Both the position numbers and the translations under genes were made by a program. From Lycorma delicatula (taxonomy: Eukaryota > Arthropoda > Insecta > Hemiptera > Fulgoridae), in contig NC_134455.1 in NCBI RefSeq assembly GCF_047948215.1, positions 149,712,575-149,776,574 of the forward strand: a stretch of 64,000 nt of DNA. The letters are read 5' to 3'. This document shows, one piece after another, positions 1 through 11,549 of this stretch. The notes under the pieces are model-generated. The model was not told where the DNA came from. It ran no database searches and saw only the letters and a list, made by a program, of their open reading frames with translations. The stretch's first letter is position 1. Every line of letters starts with the position of its first letter.

Positions 1-1560
1 CTCTTACACTAGATGCAGATTCTTTAGTCTGCCCATTCTGTGATAGACTCTGTAGCTATTTCATGCATACATAAGGAAGACCTTATAGTTTAAAAACAAT
101 ATTTAAGATGATCAATTATTTTTTAACATTTTACTAACTTTACACTGTGTAGGAATATCTTCAACCCTATAATGAATATTGTTTATAATAAATGCACCTG
201 GGTTTCTAGAACTCAGAACTTATCTTACCAGTAAGAACTGGTAAGATAAGAACTGTTATTCAAGAATAACAAGTTAACAAGAATTAGAAGAAATATCAGA
301 AGGAAACTGGATTGGATAAGATGGGATTGAAAAGGTTGTGGATGAAGGGAGGAGAATTAATTCCATGTACCAAATTAAATGTCAAGAATGCAACTATAAA
401 TAAATGATGAAGTTACAAAGAAATGTGACGGATCATAAAATGGCAAAAAAATTGAAGGAAACAAGGCCCAACACAAGAGTTTTCAGTTTTGTAACAAACT
501 TTTAAATATTATTTTAACCAGAGTTATCAGAAACTAATTATGTATCATGTTGTTTTTGTCAGTATCCCAAGCAAATAATATCTTTAACGATACTTAATAC
601 AAAAAAATATTACTACTGAAAATTTGGTATAATATTATTTCATTTGGCTAGATGATTTTTTGGCTTTGGAATTTGGTCCTTGACTCAATTAACAATTTCA
701 CAATAACTTTGACGTTATATTTGAAAAATTGTGATGCAGTTTTGTATATATTACAATATTAAAATTTTAGCTATAAAATATAATTTTATTAAATATTATT
801 TTCCAAGCTACTGGTGACTTAAGGATTAACACTGCTGCCAGTTTAAAACTAATTGCAAGATTTTACAATTAGACAGAATTTTAATTTAAAACATTCTTTT
901 AAAATAAATCAATCATTTAAGAGATACGGATATCTTTTTAAAAAGCAGAAACAGGATGATGATATAAAAAAAATCTGAAGAGTAACTTGCAATTTACATC
1001 TTATTTGCGTGAGTAACAAGTATTAAATGATCATCTTCACCATATTGGACAATATAATTTTTATCTTTATAATCAACTAAGAAAGTGATTGACTTAAATT
1101 AATAAATCCCTAGTTAAGAAAGAACTTGTACTATTGTTCTCATGATTTAATATATGCATACATACTAATTTAAGAACAGAAGTGAAAACAAGTAACCAAT
1201 TATTCACAACAAGAATATCAGTAAGATTGATAAAAATTGAACTTCAGTATCTCATAACAGATACTATTGTAACACCAAATCAATTCTTGTAGAATATAAA
1301 ATAATATATTACTCTAAATAAATGTTTTAATTAATTGGATACTTTTCTCTTTTAACATAAGATCATCTTACATTAAAAGTTGCTTCTGCAATCTGTGCAG
1401 AAGCTTTAATATCACCAACTGGTTACATGTAATAATATTTTAATATTATATGTGTTTAATTTTATATATACACACACACCCATAATTGCATGCAACAGTA
1501 GCTTGCAAATTAATCCAAATCCAGATATTGTTTAATAAAAAGTAACTTTGTTTAGAAAAT
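1..1560. other. AT-rich intronic sequence, no gene seen
   Basis: I see no convincing coding exon on either strand. The stretch has two clean hairpins: 14-bp arms at 219-232 and 237-250 around a 4-nt loop, and GCTTCTGCA / TGCAGAAGC at 1382-1404. It probably lies in an intron of the + strand coiled-coil gene whose first visible exon is at 2972. Confidence 0.5.
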
Positions 1561-1574
1561 TACACTTTGACAAT

Positions 1575-2140
1575 TTGTGAATACCGAGTATTGATATGTC
1601 CTCCTTTATTCTTAATCACTTCACATATATGATTTGGCACTGATTCAACAATTGATACACATTTTTTTGATTTCTTCATCATGAAACCATTCCAATATTT
1701 TTACTTTAATGAAGTCAATTTTTATGGTACAATTCAATTTTTAGAGTGTCTTTTTTTATTGCTGCCCAAAGATTTGCAACTGGGTTTAAGTCTGGGGAGT
1801 TGCCTGGCCATGAGAGCACTTTATGTTTCGTTCTTCTAAAAATTGTTATAGTTTTTTGGCAGTATGGCATAGCACCAAATCTTGTTGGAATACTCTGTTA
1901 CCTTGTGGAATTTTTTTGAAGTTGTGTCACAGCCCTTCCCTTCAGAATCTTGTTATATCCATCACTTTTCAACATACCATCTACTAGTAGTAATAAACAA
2001 GGGCCTTCAAACAGGAAACAATGTCAAGAATTTTTTTCTGGAGATGTTTAACTTATTGTTGAATTTAAACCAGTGATGTACTTTCATCTGATGCTTTTCT
2101 AACATATGGAACCCTTTGCTCATGAACATGAAAATATTTT

Positions 2141-2180
<40 letters not shown>

Positions 2181-2650
2181 CTGAAAACATAACAACATTT
2201 TCCAGTCTTCTTCGGTCCAGTTAGTATGTGCTTGTTTGTGGCTCTTGTGTGCTTTGGCTCGCAAGAGACATTTTTTGCACAATACTGGTGTTAAAAGCTG
2301 TTTTTTAGCTGGCCAACAAGCTTTCTGTCCAGCTGCGAAACATTGGAGTCTAATTTAATTCGGTTGTTATGTAAAAATCTGTTCCACTGGCTAATTCTCT
2401 ATTTAAGTCTACAGCAGATAATTTTGGATCAAGTTTATTTTTTCTTACTAATAAAATCGATCCTGCGTTGGAGTAGTTTTTCTTTTACAACTACACTTGC
2501 CTTTCCTTTGAAAAGGAACCAGTTTCTTTAAATTGTTTTAAAATAGCATTAAAGTCCCTAGTTCAATACCACACTCGGAAGAAATTTGTCATTATGTCAT
2601 ATACTGGTATGCTCAGAAAGAGAAACAATTTTTGAACTTTCTCTTGGAGT
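1575..2650 (-). pseudogene. Tc1-like transposase relic
   Basis: Conceptual translation of the minus strand across several frames gives the order expected of a Tc1 transposase. An N-terminal HTH/GRPR-like region lies at about 2640-2350. The segment NWTEEDWKMLL (about 2210) precedes the first catalytic Asp. The second catalytic region reads VFQQDLVLCHTAK (about 1870), where families normally have QQDNAPCHTA. It is followed by WPGNSPDLNPVANLW (about 1790), where the usual NPIENLW has changed. The C-terminal tail ends near 1575. Frameshifts, stops and a 34-T run (2143-2176) break the frame, so the element cannot encode a working enzyme. I did not find its terminal repeats. Confidence 0.85.
2143..2176. 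repeat. 34-bp poly(T) run
   Basis: An uninterrupted run of 34 T lies inside the Tc1 relic between its HTH and second catalytic regions. It may be slippage expansion, or the A-tail of a lost minus-strand retro-insertion. Confidence 0.9.
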
Positions 2651-2971
2651 TATGTCCATAAGTGACAAAAAAGACACAAAATTATGATTTTGTAATAAAA
2701 GACAAAATAAGCTTCCACAAAACACTAATTATAAGATGAAAATTGCAGAATAACCAAAGAACAATAACCTTACATTACACAGATAACTTAAAGAATGGGT
2801 TTGGTCAAGCAGTAGCCATAACATAAAAATAAACAAAAATTCCCTGCATTGTGTTAATTTGCAAGCTATTGCATTTTTAGCATGTATGTAATACAAATAT
2901 TTTTTTATGTATGATAAATAAGTTATATAAGTGCATACATAATGTAAGTGATCATTTCTTTTGTATTTCAG

Positions 2972-3182
2972 TAATCTCCCACCAAAATGAAATCCGATTA
3001 AGAGATAAAAAAAGATTCTGTCAGACGCTAGACAAGTTTCACCAAATGTTACAAGTTATAAAATCTGGATCTAAATTTGAATTAGTTATTGATTCTGTAA
3101 ATGGATTCCAAAGTAAGAAAGATGACTTCTCTCAATCATTGCTCTCTGAAGCTATTAATAATGTTAATAACCATGAGAATGA
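2972..3182 (+). CDS. Exon of coiled-coil host gene (first visible exon)
   Basis: A 211-bp open exon lies between a good acceptor (pyrimidine-rich stretch then TTTCAG at 2966-2971) and a consensus donor GTAAGT at 3183. It encodes about 70 residues, beginning near ISHQNEIRLRDKKRF and ending near NNVNNHEN. They are hydrophilic with amphipathic helical spacing and then a Ser/Asp/Asn-rich stretch. The exon ends in phase 2 (GA), exactly completed by the first base of the exon at 31675, which supports both calls. No start codon belongs to it, so upstream exons are outside the window. I do not recognise the protein; a structural or centrosomal coiled-coil protein is possible but not shown. Confidence 0.7.
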
Positions 3183-3444
3183 GTAAGTGGAAATTTTTAT
3201 TTTTTAGTTATTAAACCAATCCTAATTTTAGATGAAAATTTAAGTTTATAGTTAAAAAAACTATTTCTTTCATTGACATTTGTTTTAATAAACCAATAAT
3301 AAAATACTGTAAACTATTCATCTATTGTAGGTAATGTAATTGTAGATAATGTATTCATCTATTGTAGATTATATTTATAGATATAATATACTACTTATAA
3401 TTATACAATATATGTGATAATATAATTATAATTATACTATATAA

Positions 3445-3681
3445 GTTAAAAGAAGAGACAGACTTATAGGCCACATATTAAGGCATCCTGGAATAATCGC
3501 TTTAATATTGGAGGGACAGGTAAAAGGAAAAAACTGTACAGGCAGGCAACGTTTGGAATATGTAAAACAAATTGTTAGGGATGTAGGATGTAGGGGGTAT
3601 ACTGAAATGAAACAACTAGCACTAGATAAGGAATCTTGGAGAGCTGCATCAAACCAGTCAAATGACTGAAGACAAAAAAAA
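3445..3681 (+). mobile_element. 5'-truncated RTE-like LINE copy with 9-bp TSD
   Basis: These 237 bp match the 3' end of the longer element at 11.5-14.2 kb. They encode the last part of its ORF2 (GRQRLEYVKQIVRDVGC, then SWRAASNQSND and a stop) and end in a short A-tail. ACTATATAA flanks it at 3436-3444 and 3682-3690, a clear target-site duplication. In this copy the terminal SWRAASNQSND is in frame, while the long copy has a stop just before it. It sits in the large first intron of the host gene. Confidence 0.92.
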
Positions 3682-4563
3682 ACTATATAATATAATTCAG
3701 TGTTTGATATACATTAAAGCTTCTTATATGAAATATGGAAGTGGACATATATTCTAGGCAAAGGAAAATCTATATAAGAATAAATATACTTTTCAATCAG
3801 AATAACTTTTTACTGTATTTTAAATTAGTTATTATACACAGTATTGTGCACTTTAAAATAGCGATCAATGTGTGAATAAGAACCTAAAATGGGTAAAGCA
3901 ATTTGCATTAATTATAATTGTTTTATACAGAGTGTTTCTAAAATAGTGGATTGGCTATACTTTTTCGGATTTTATTTGTAAAACTAAACAAAAAATATCC
4001 TTAGTAAAAAACGGCAATTTCTCCTTCGTTCTCCCGCTGTCCGCCATTTTGTTATTTTTATAAAAAAATCTTTATCACAAGTTTGGATAGACGAATCACA
4101 TTAATATTTGGTAAGCATCTTGGTAATAAAGTTTTAAAATTAGAAAAAAATCAGGAATTAACTACTTTCACAAGTTACAAAATGGTGACGATGTTTATTT
4201 TTCAATCCGTTATATTTCCGTAAATATTAGTTTTATCAAAATTTATGTTATCTGCTAAAATATTAAGCCTTTTATTTTTTTAAATCGGTTAACAAATAGC
4301 CGAAGTATAGCAGAAAATTAATGTTGTAATTTTGTGTTTATTTTCATGTCCTCCACTTTACGTTCAATCCGATTAAATATTAATTGTTTTTATTTATTGT
4401 TAATTCTAGTATTGTAAACTAGTCACAAATTAAGGATAATTTTAACAATAATAAACCTAATAATTAAAAAAATAAAACAACTATCTGTGATAATCTTACG
4501 ATAATTATTGTAGAACGTCAGGTGTACATAAATAGTTGTGTATCTATTGTGTATCTATAGTTG

Positions 4564-4593
4564 TGTATCTATTTATGTACATAAATAGATACA
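4564..4593. repeat. 30-bp perfect palindrome
   Basis: TGTATCTATTTATGT is followed directly by its exact reverse complement with no loop. Three TTGTGTATCTA-like direct repeats precede it (4533-4570). It lies at the inner edge of the left arm of the long-inverted-repeat element. Confidence 0.9.
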
Positions 4594-4594
4594 T

Positions 4595-5200
4595 AAGTAT
4601 CCACTATTAGAAATTACACAAGTCTTCAGTCTTTTTCTGAGAGATTGTCTTAACCGTTCAAAAATTCCGGGAGTATTCCTAATTTCTTGAAATTCATCTT
4701 GGATCCTTTTTTGAAGATCCTCAATGTTGAGTTGAATAAACAATAAGTTTCAAATGGCTACACAGGTAGAAGTCAAGAGGGTTTAAGTCAGGTGATCGGG
4801 CCTGTGCCGTGGCCCTCCGCGGCCTATCCATATTTCATAGAAAGTTTCATGCAGGAAATCTGATACCAACTGACTGAAATATGCTGGAGCTCCATCGTGG
4901 TGAAACCACATATTTCCTCTTAATTGTCGAGGTAGTCTTGTAAAAAATGTGGAAGATTTTCGGTTAAATGAGCAAGATAATTTTCTCCATTTAAATGATT
5001 TGGTAGAATGACAGGACCCAAAAGATAGTCATTAGAAATACCTACCCATATGTTCAGGGAAAATCTTTGTTGATGGTTACTTTGGAAGGTACCATGAGAA
5101 TTCTTGTTGGTCTAGAAACGCTGGTTGTGATAGTTTTGAACACCATTTCTGTTGAAGGAAGCTTTTTTTACATTGTTAACACGATCAACAGTAACAGTTG
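4595..5200 (-). pseudogene. DDE transposase, C-terminal half, broken
   Basis: Minus-strand translation shows FSLNIWVGISNDYLLGPVIL, then MWFHHDGAPAYFSQLV (second catalytic Asp region), then WIGRGGP and SPDLNPLDFYL (third catalytic Asp), and a C-terminal helical tail. This arrangement is typical of an insect transposase family with a WIGRGGP-WPPRSPDLTPLDFFLWG signature. At least one frameshift (near 4800) and a stop break it. The N-terminal HTH and the first catalytic Asp are absent, replaced by the long inverted arm. Confidence 0.85.
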
Positions 5201-5796
5201 CTGAGTAAAATTATTCAAAAGTGAAAAATTAATATCAATTGTTTTATTATTATTTAATATTAAAATCTTATTTTGAGAAAATTATTACTTAATTTGATGC
5301 AAATTTACAATACTAGAATTAACAAAAATAAAAACAATTAATATTTAATCAAATTGAACGTAAAATGGAAGACATGAAAACGCACACAAAATTACAAATC
5401 AATTTTCTGCCATAATTCGGCTATTTTTTAACCGGTTTTAAAAAAATATAATTTCCCTTTGTTCAAAATAAAAGTGTTAATATTTTAGCAAAAACATAAA
5501 TTTTGATAAAACTAAAATTACGGAGATTGATAAATAAACATTGCCGCCATTTTGTAATTTGCGAAGATATTTAATTCCTGATTTTAGAAGTTTATTAGCA
5601 AGACGCTTACCAAATATTAATGTGATTCGTCTATCCGAACTTGAGTTATACATTTTTGTATAAAAATAACAAAATGGCGGATATAGGGAGAACGAAGGAG
5701 AAATTTCCATTTTTTACTAAGGATATTTTTTGTTTAGATTTTTTACAAGTAAAATCCGAAAAAGTATAGTCAGTCCACCATTTTAGAAACACTTTG

Positions 5797-6640
5797 TATA
5801 AAGCAAGCTCTCTCCTTAACACCTGCTACAGCAGTCTACATATAATATTTTTATTATATTACTTATTTTTTATTCATCACAGTCTCATCTTTATTACACT
5901 TGCTTCCAATCCTACCTAAGCTGTTTACAGCTATCAGTTTATTTCTTTTTTCAACAGAGCCACATTTCAGCTGCATACTTTAGGGAAGTAATGATACATT
6001 TATTCACCGCAAGATCTTTTGTTTTTTCATAAATACTATAACTTTTCATTGTATATTTCAATATCCAGTATATTTCTAAACATCATTTTTCTGTTTTTTG
6101 AATAGTTCCACCGTAAAACCTATAATCAGTTCCAACAGATATATACTTCACCTAATACCTCGCCTAGCACCTCGCCTAGCTTATTATTATTTAATACAAT
6201 TTTTTATTATTTTATAATTTACTAGTAGAAATGTGTCCTTATATTAATGATCACTCCATCATATTTTCTGAGGGAATAATCAACCCTTAATATTTGGTAA
6301 ATTTTTTTCATTGACTTTTGTGCTTTATTAAGTTCTTACTGTTGTGGTAAGATTGATTTTTTTTTTTGATTATAACATTTAAAGGACAGAAAATAATTAC
6401 TAAACAGCAACAGTCGAAAAATCTTGAAAAACAGTAAAAATACAGATTTTTGAAACTTATATTGCTCGACTATATGATAGGACAACTTGTTCAATTAGTA
6501 ACCATTTTGAAGATAGCTTCTTTTTTAATTAGTTTAACTTTCAGTCACTGTGCTGCGTCTCAGTTTGTTTACTGTACTGGATACAACTGATCTTTATACA
6601 ACTGGATTCCCTATATTGGAATTGGTAAAATTTGAAGCGT
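5797..6640. other. AT-rich interval, no gene seen
   Basis: No supported coding exon. It contains a short direct repeat (ACCTCGCCTAGC, about 6160-6180). From about 6540 it leads into a slightly GC-richer stretch that may be the 5' untranslated part of the Mutator-like element downstream. Confidence 0.4.
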
Positions 6641-7265
6641 AAACTAACACCGATAAATGAGTGGTAGAACCGATAGAACTAAATAAAATGAAACTGTGCA
6701 TGCGCAGAGGTAAGTATAAGAGAAGGAATAAAACGCTGCCCTTTCATCACGATTATAGTCGCGCAAGTGTACAATGGTTTTATTTAGTTCCCAGCATCTC
6801 ATTTTGTGGCGCTGGAATATGCTTCAGTATTAAACACTTAATTGTATTTTACTCAAGCAGATCCCCTGCCCAGTTATATAGATGTACTGATCGGGTATCA
6901 GACGTTACCAAACGTAATGTTGTTTTTGTGTTGAAAATGCAAAATTTCTAGTCTTATTGCGAATGTTGTAGTGTTTTCTGGTTTAATTAATTATTTTAAC
7001 AGTGTACTGTGTAATTCGTGGTCTTTTCTTTCTAATTCTTGGTCAATTTTTAGAGCAATCATAGTAGTAAGTTATTCTAAAAGTTAGTCAATTAGATTAT
7101 GTTCGGTAGTCATGTTTTCTTTTTTGCTACTGGTGTATTTTCAGATGTGACTGCCAACCACAAATACTAAGGAAATATTCATTGTAGTATACTTACAGAT
7201 TATTTAGGTTTTCTTCTAATCATACTACTAGATTTTGGGTTGTAGTATATAGTTACTCTTTCATT
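6641..7265 (+). other. Possible promoter and 5' leader of the Mutator-like element
   Basis: This stretch contains CATGCGCAGAG followed by a perfect GTAAGT donor (about 6712) and a good acceptor (GTATTTTCAG, about 7144) before the ATG at 7266. A 96-residue open frame (6661-6951) reads across the donor; I do not recognise it. The simplest reading is a noncoding first exon and intron of the element, but the evidence is only positional. Confidence 0.3.
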
Positions 7266-8140
7266 ATGGGTAAACAACAGTCAATAAAAGAATACTTATA
7301 GTTCTAAGAAGGATAACTAAGTTGGCTATTCAAAATTGGTGAAACTTGCATAAATCATCTCAATCAATGTTTCTATTAGTTGTAGTCCTTGTAGTAGTAA
7401 AAGTGAGGTTAGCAAGTTGGGTATTGAAAAAACTTAGATACAGTCATAAATTCTGCATGCAGATGCTCCAGATTACTCATTTATTGAAACAAAACTTTTA
7501 AAATCATTAATAAGTACACTGCTAGCTTGCCCTAAATGTTTAAGTAATAACATTGAACTGGTAATTAAAGACAGGTTGGACTTTGTGCAAAACTTTGTTG
7601 TTCAGTGTAAATATTGCAAATAATTTGAGTTCTGCTCATTTACTTCTTTGAAAATTGAAAATTCACATCTCTTTGATGCAAATAAACAAACATGTAAATA
7701 GACATGCATTTTTGTCAGTTGGAGAGGCCACAATGGTGTAGAGAAATTTTGTCAAATAATGAACATGAATCCCCTTTCCCACCAAACTTTTCACAAACAA
7801 TCACATATAATTTATTCAGCTTGTAAATCTGATTGAATCCAATCTTTGTCCTGAGCTTGCCAGCTTGTTCAAGAGTAAACAACTTAATTCGTCAATAACA
7901 GGGAATGAAACTTTAGATATTGCTATGATGGTACATGGCATAAGAGAGGGCATACATCAAATTACATTGTTGGATGTGTAATTAGTGTTGACACTGGCTT
8001 GGTAATAGACTTATATTGTGCTATCAAAATATTTTTAAAGTAGTGCTGTAACTAAAAACCAATTAGGAGAAAACAGTCTTGAGTGTTCTTCTGGTATAAA
8101 GGGCACCAGCTTGAATGATGTAGCCCATACAAAAATTAAA
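7266..8140 (+). pseudogene. Mutator-like transposase, N-terminal half, broken
   Basis: Translation from the ATG (MGKQQSIKEY) runs through several stops and frameshifts but keeps the order seen in arthropod Mutator-like proteins. After a helix with FIETKLLKSLIST comes a CPKC (about 7530) and a second QCKYCK (about 7610), a zinc-ribbon-like pair. Then come FDANKQTC-like and GEATMV/NMNPLS-like segments (about 7670-7775). A region resembling the family's D-GTW-KRGHTS block is at about 7910-7965, followed by VDTGLV (about 7990). The sequence loses similarity by about 8140 and the C-terminal half is missing here. A matching C-terminal half, same strand, is at 21480-22290. Confidence 0.75.
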
Positions 8141-8159
8141 TTAAAAAAATTTATGTGGG

Positions 8160-8327
8160 TCATCCCCAAATATCGAAACTGTCGCTGCAGAGATTCTGTG
8201 GAAGCAGTCTCTTTCCTATAAGTAGTGGTACTCCACTGTTGTTGGCAATGATGATTCCAGTGTTTTTACTCATCTTCAGAGTTTGAAGTGTCTGTTCAGA
8301 GTCTGGTGGTAGAAATTGAACTCGATA
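8160..8327 (-). CDS. Possible minus-strand exon, unidentified
   Basis: After a clean acceptor (ATTTATTTTCAG, read on the minus strand just above 8327) there is an uninterrupted 55-codon frame ending in TGA. It starts YRVQFLPPDSEQTLQTL and ends near SFDIWG. The amino-acid composition is ordinary and protein-like, unlike most AT-rich frames here. I do not recognise it. It could be a last exon of a gene nested in the opposite strand, or part of an unrecognised mobile element. Confidence 0.3.
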   Translation of the reverse strand, partial: YRVQFLPPDSEQTLQTLKMSKNTGIIIANNSGVPLLIGKRLLPQNLCSDSFDIWG

Positions 8328-8352
8328 CTGAAAATAAATTTCAAAATTAGTA

Positions 8353-9340
8353 AGCAAATTTTAACAGAAAATAAATAATTAGTCATTAGATTGTTATTTC
8401 TTTTTAGTAACATCATGCTCAACACTTTTTTCAACAAAAATATTGTATACCAGGAAAAGTTACATGAATTCTTAAAGGCAAGGTAATCTATACTGGCATA
8501 ATCCATGTGCATTTAACATTATAATAATCTACATGTCTATACAAATGTGTGTCTGCATGGGCACACGCGCGTGTAAATAAATAAATACACACCCACATAC
8601 ACTCTCATGAAGAAGCAGAAAGAATTTTAAGAGAATGTTCTACAAGTCAAAGTAAAGAAAAAGTCATATAAATATGGCTCTGGAAACACTTTATTTTCAA
8701 GTTACAACTTGTGAAAAATTTCACAATGGTTTCTGATCCAAGGATAAAATGATTGCGTTGTGATCAAAAATTTCTGCAATGCTTTTACAATCTTAATATT
8801 CATAACTATGTTAAAAGATTATAAAAAAAACTGTTTTAACTATATTTCAGAGTGCAGTTTTATATGCTAAATACGTATTTAAAAAAAATTCTGATGGTTG
8901 GTTTGAATGTGGAGAACTTTTAAAAAAATTTTAGTAACGCTATTGCAATATATAAAAAAATTTCAATATTAAAAGAAAAATAGTAAAAACAGTTTTGAAG
9001 GAAAAATAATATTTCAATTAAAATTCTTGGAAATCACAACTGTGATTTTCCAAGAATTACTCATATACTAATGAAACTTTCTGTGCTATGATAACCATAG
9101 TATTTGATTATTAGCTTGAATACATATTCTTAAAATTCAACAGAAAAACAAAACCACTGTGATATTTGATTAAAAGTGGTTATAGCCACCATACAGTTTA
9201 TATTTAATAGCTAATTCCCACTGAACAAGATAATCTATTTCAAAATTATATTTAGTTAATAAAATTATATAATTCTTTTGGTCCTTATACATATTACCAT
9301 TGAACAGTTAGTTTTACTTTTTTAAGAAAAAAATATTTAC
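8353..9340. other. AT-rich interval, no gene seen
   Basis: No coding signal that I trust. One near-perfect hairpin lies at 9022-9058: 17- and 18-nt arms with a single-base bulge and a 2-nt loop. Confidence 0.4.
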
Positions 9341-9452
9341 CAGTTTCAGCATCCTCGTAATGATCAGAATCATTAGCAGAATTATTGTAATTAGAATAAT
9401 TTGTAGTAGATTTACTTAATATTGTTAATTGAGCATTCTCTTCAAATAATTC
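9341..9452 (-). CDS. Possible minus-strand exon, acidic Ser/Asn-rich
   Basis: Minus-strand frame of 37 codons between a TATAG acceptor-like site and a GTAAAT donor-like site. It encodes ELFEENAQL and later SDHYEDAET. Its phase (1) does not join directly to the frame at 8160-8327, so if both are exons another exon lies between them. Evidence is weak and the function is unknown. Confidence 0.2.
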
Positions 9453-9753
9453 CTATATTTTTTCTTGACCAGCATCTCTCTCCTAATTAACAAACAAACA
9501 ATTAAATGAAATTTGTGTAAAAAGGTTTCTTTAAAGTAATAATTCTTTCTGTTATCTATGACAGATTTATATATTATAAAATACCTTAGTGAAATGATTA
9601 TTTACATAATAAAAAACAGAATCAGCAATAGATAACCTTAGTTAGCTTTTCTTATTGATTATTACCATATCTTAATCACTGTTGTTATTGTTCTTCCAAT
9701 AAAAAACTAATTTTTATATCTGAACAAAATTCAGTTAACTAAACATATGAAGG

Positions 9754-10043
9754 CAGTGATTCCCAAACTGTGTGCCATGGTGCCCCGGGAGCAGCAGCCT
9801 CTTCACAGGGGCACCGTGAAATATTGTAAAAGCTTCATAATTATTTGAACCAAGACATTTATAATTATTATTTAATGTTAATAAAGTAAAAAAAATGTTA
9901 AATAATGAAGATACATGAGTTTTACTCATTTTTATCTCTTACTTACAAGTAGTCATACTTTTACTTACGGTAGGGCACCATGGAAATATTTTAATTGAAA
10001 AAAGTTTTCAATTAAACAGCTCAGAAAAGTTTGGGAACCACTG
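9754..10043. mobile_element. Non-autonomous hAT element (MITE), 290 bp, intact TSD
   Basis: It begins CAGTGATTCCCAAACTGTG and ends AAAGTTTGGGAACCACTG, inverted ends of the BED-finger hAT type. The 8-bp target duplication TATGAAGG is perfect (9746-9753 and 10044-10051). Its first about 100 bp match the 45668 end of the larger hAT element, including CCTCTTCACAGG and GAAATATTGTAAAAGCTT. It therefore belongs to the same family and could have been mobilised by that transposase. Confidence 0.95.
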
Positions 10044-10051
10044 TATGAAGG

Positions 10052-11240
10052 AAATATATATAGTAAACTTAATAAGTTAAAATGAGTATTGTTTTTATAT
10101 GAAAAGTGTTTAGTATGAAACTGATTCACATTTCATTTTTTACAGCTCTGTTATATATTAATAAAACCAGTTAAAATTTACAATATAAGTAAAATCTTAA
10201 ATTTTTTCAAGAAATACACATAAATTTCAAACTGTTTTCAACAAAAACAAAAATTAACACAATTATGTCAATTTAATTTAAAACTGAGAAGTCGGATAGA
10301 ATATATGGCAAAACTGCCCTTTTTCAGTAAAAGTATATGACAGATCTAACTGCTATCTACTAGTGAAAAAATGAACACTTCAAAATTCCTTTCTATTCCA
10401 AGTTTCTTGTACGGAATTTCCATTCTCTTCTATTACAAAGTTCTGCTTGTAATGAGATCTAATATTGCCCTTCTTTGATAGAGTAGTGTAGTATGACTTA
10501 TTGAATTTACATAAACAGCCATTATTATTTAAATAAATTAAAAGTGTTTATTTTGATAATCCTGACTACACACACATGCACGGACCTTATTTAATTTTCC
10601 CAAAGCAAGAAGTGATATTTATGATTTTTGCCATAACTTCCAATCACTTTAGCAGAAAGATAAAAATAATAAATATAGATATGATTATGATATCCATAAA
10701 CAGAAGTTTATAAGAGCAAAAAAATATTTTAGTTTAAAAATAATTTTTTACTTGTTGAGTATTATTTTGCACAGTATAGACAACTGCCAAAAGTTAAAGT
10801 AAAATTGTCAGATTTACAAGCGTCTATTTTAGCTATATATTTTTAACTGAGCTGTCATAAAGACAATAACAGTTACATATACTGATGTACTGGTTCTCAA
10901 AACAGAGGCAAAGAAAATTCAAATGCTATATGTTCAATAACTTATGATTGCATCCTCAAAATAATGAATGAAAAAATGATTTTCATTTTATCTTCAGATG
11001 TCACTGGTAGTAAATATTTTTTATCTTGATGACCATTAAAACAGATTACTTTGCAGACTGAACACATATATTTTGTATGAGATCACTCCTATTGTGTTTG
11101 TAAGTATAACTTTGGATTACATTATCAAAAAATGAAAAAAAGTTGAAATAACTGAAAATTTACAAAACTATATTGATATTATTTGTGAATACGGCAATTT
11201 TCCAATAATTTTAATGTTAGCCATACACTAGAATTACTAA
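10052..11240. other. AT-rich interval, no gene seen
   Basis: No supported gene. A 92-codon open frame follows at 11247-11525, starting MVIHVFKEPVTKKL. It is Lys/Ile-rich, lacks recognisable domains and runs into the 5' edge of the RTE-like element, so I treat it as chance or as an unidentified relic. Confidence 0.4.
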
Positions 11241-11549
11241 AAAAAATTGGTCATCCATGTTTTCAAAGAACCAGTGACAAAAAAATTAAAATGGATCATC
11301 CAAAAATACACCATTAAGAAGTATGCCATTGAGTATTACATTGTTAGTCCTATTTACAAAGGCACACTGACTCAATTTAAAATTCTTAAAATAACATCAC
11401 ATTTCAAAAAAGTGGAATCAATTCTTCCAGAAGTCAAAATTAATGAAGCGATAGTAAATGACTTTATATTATTGCTACTGCACATATCAGAAGGTCAAGA
11501 GAATTATTGTTTAAAGAAAATATAGTAAAAATAGTAATTAACTCAGCGT

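Larger units (their letters stand above)
3928..5796 (-). mobile_element. IS630/Tc1/mariner-superfamily element with ~550-bp inverted repeats
   Basis: The ends read TA-CAGAGTGTTTCTAAAAT and ATTTTAGAAACACTTTG-TA, so the element is bounded by the TA dinucleotide typical of this superfamily. The arms (3928 to about 4490 and about 5225 to 5796) are diverged inverted copies of each other, much longer than ordinary mariner repeats. Between them lies the C-terminal part of a DDE transposase on the minus strand. The arms contain GCCATTTTGTTATTTTTAT blocks repeated in inverse orientation. The remaining coding region is too short for a full transposase, so this is a deleted or fold-back derivative. Confidence 0.85.
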
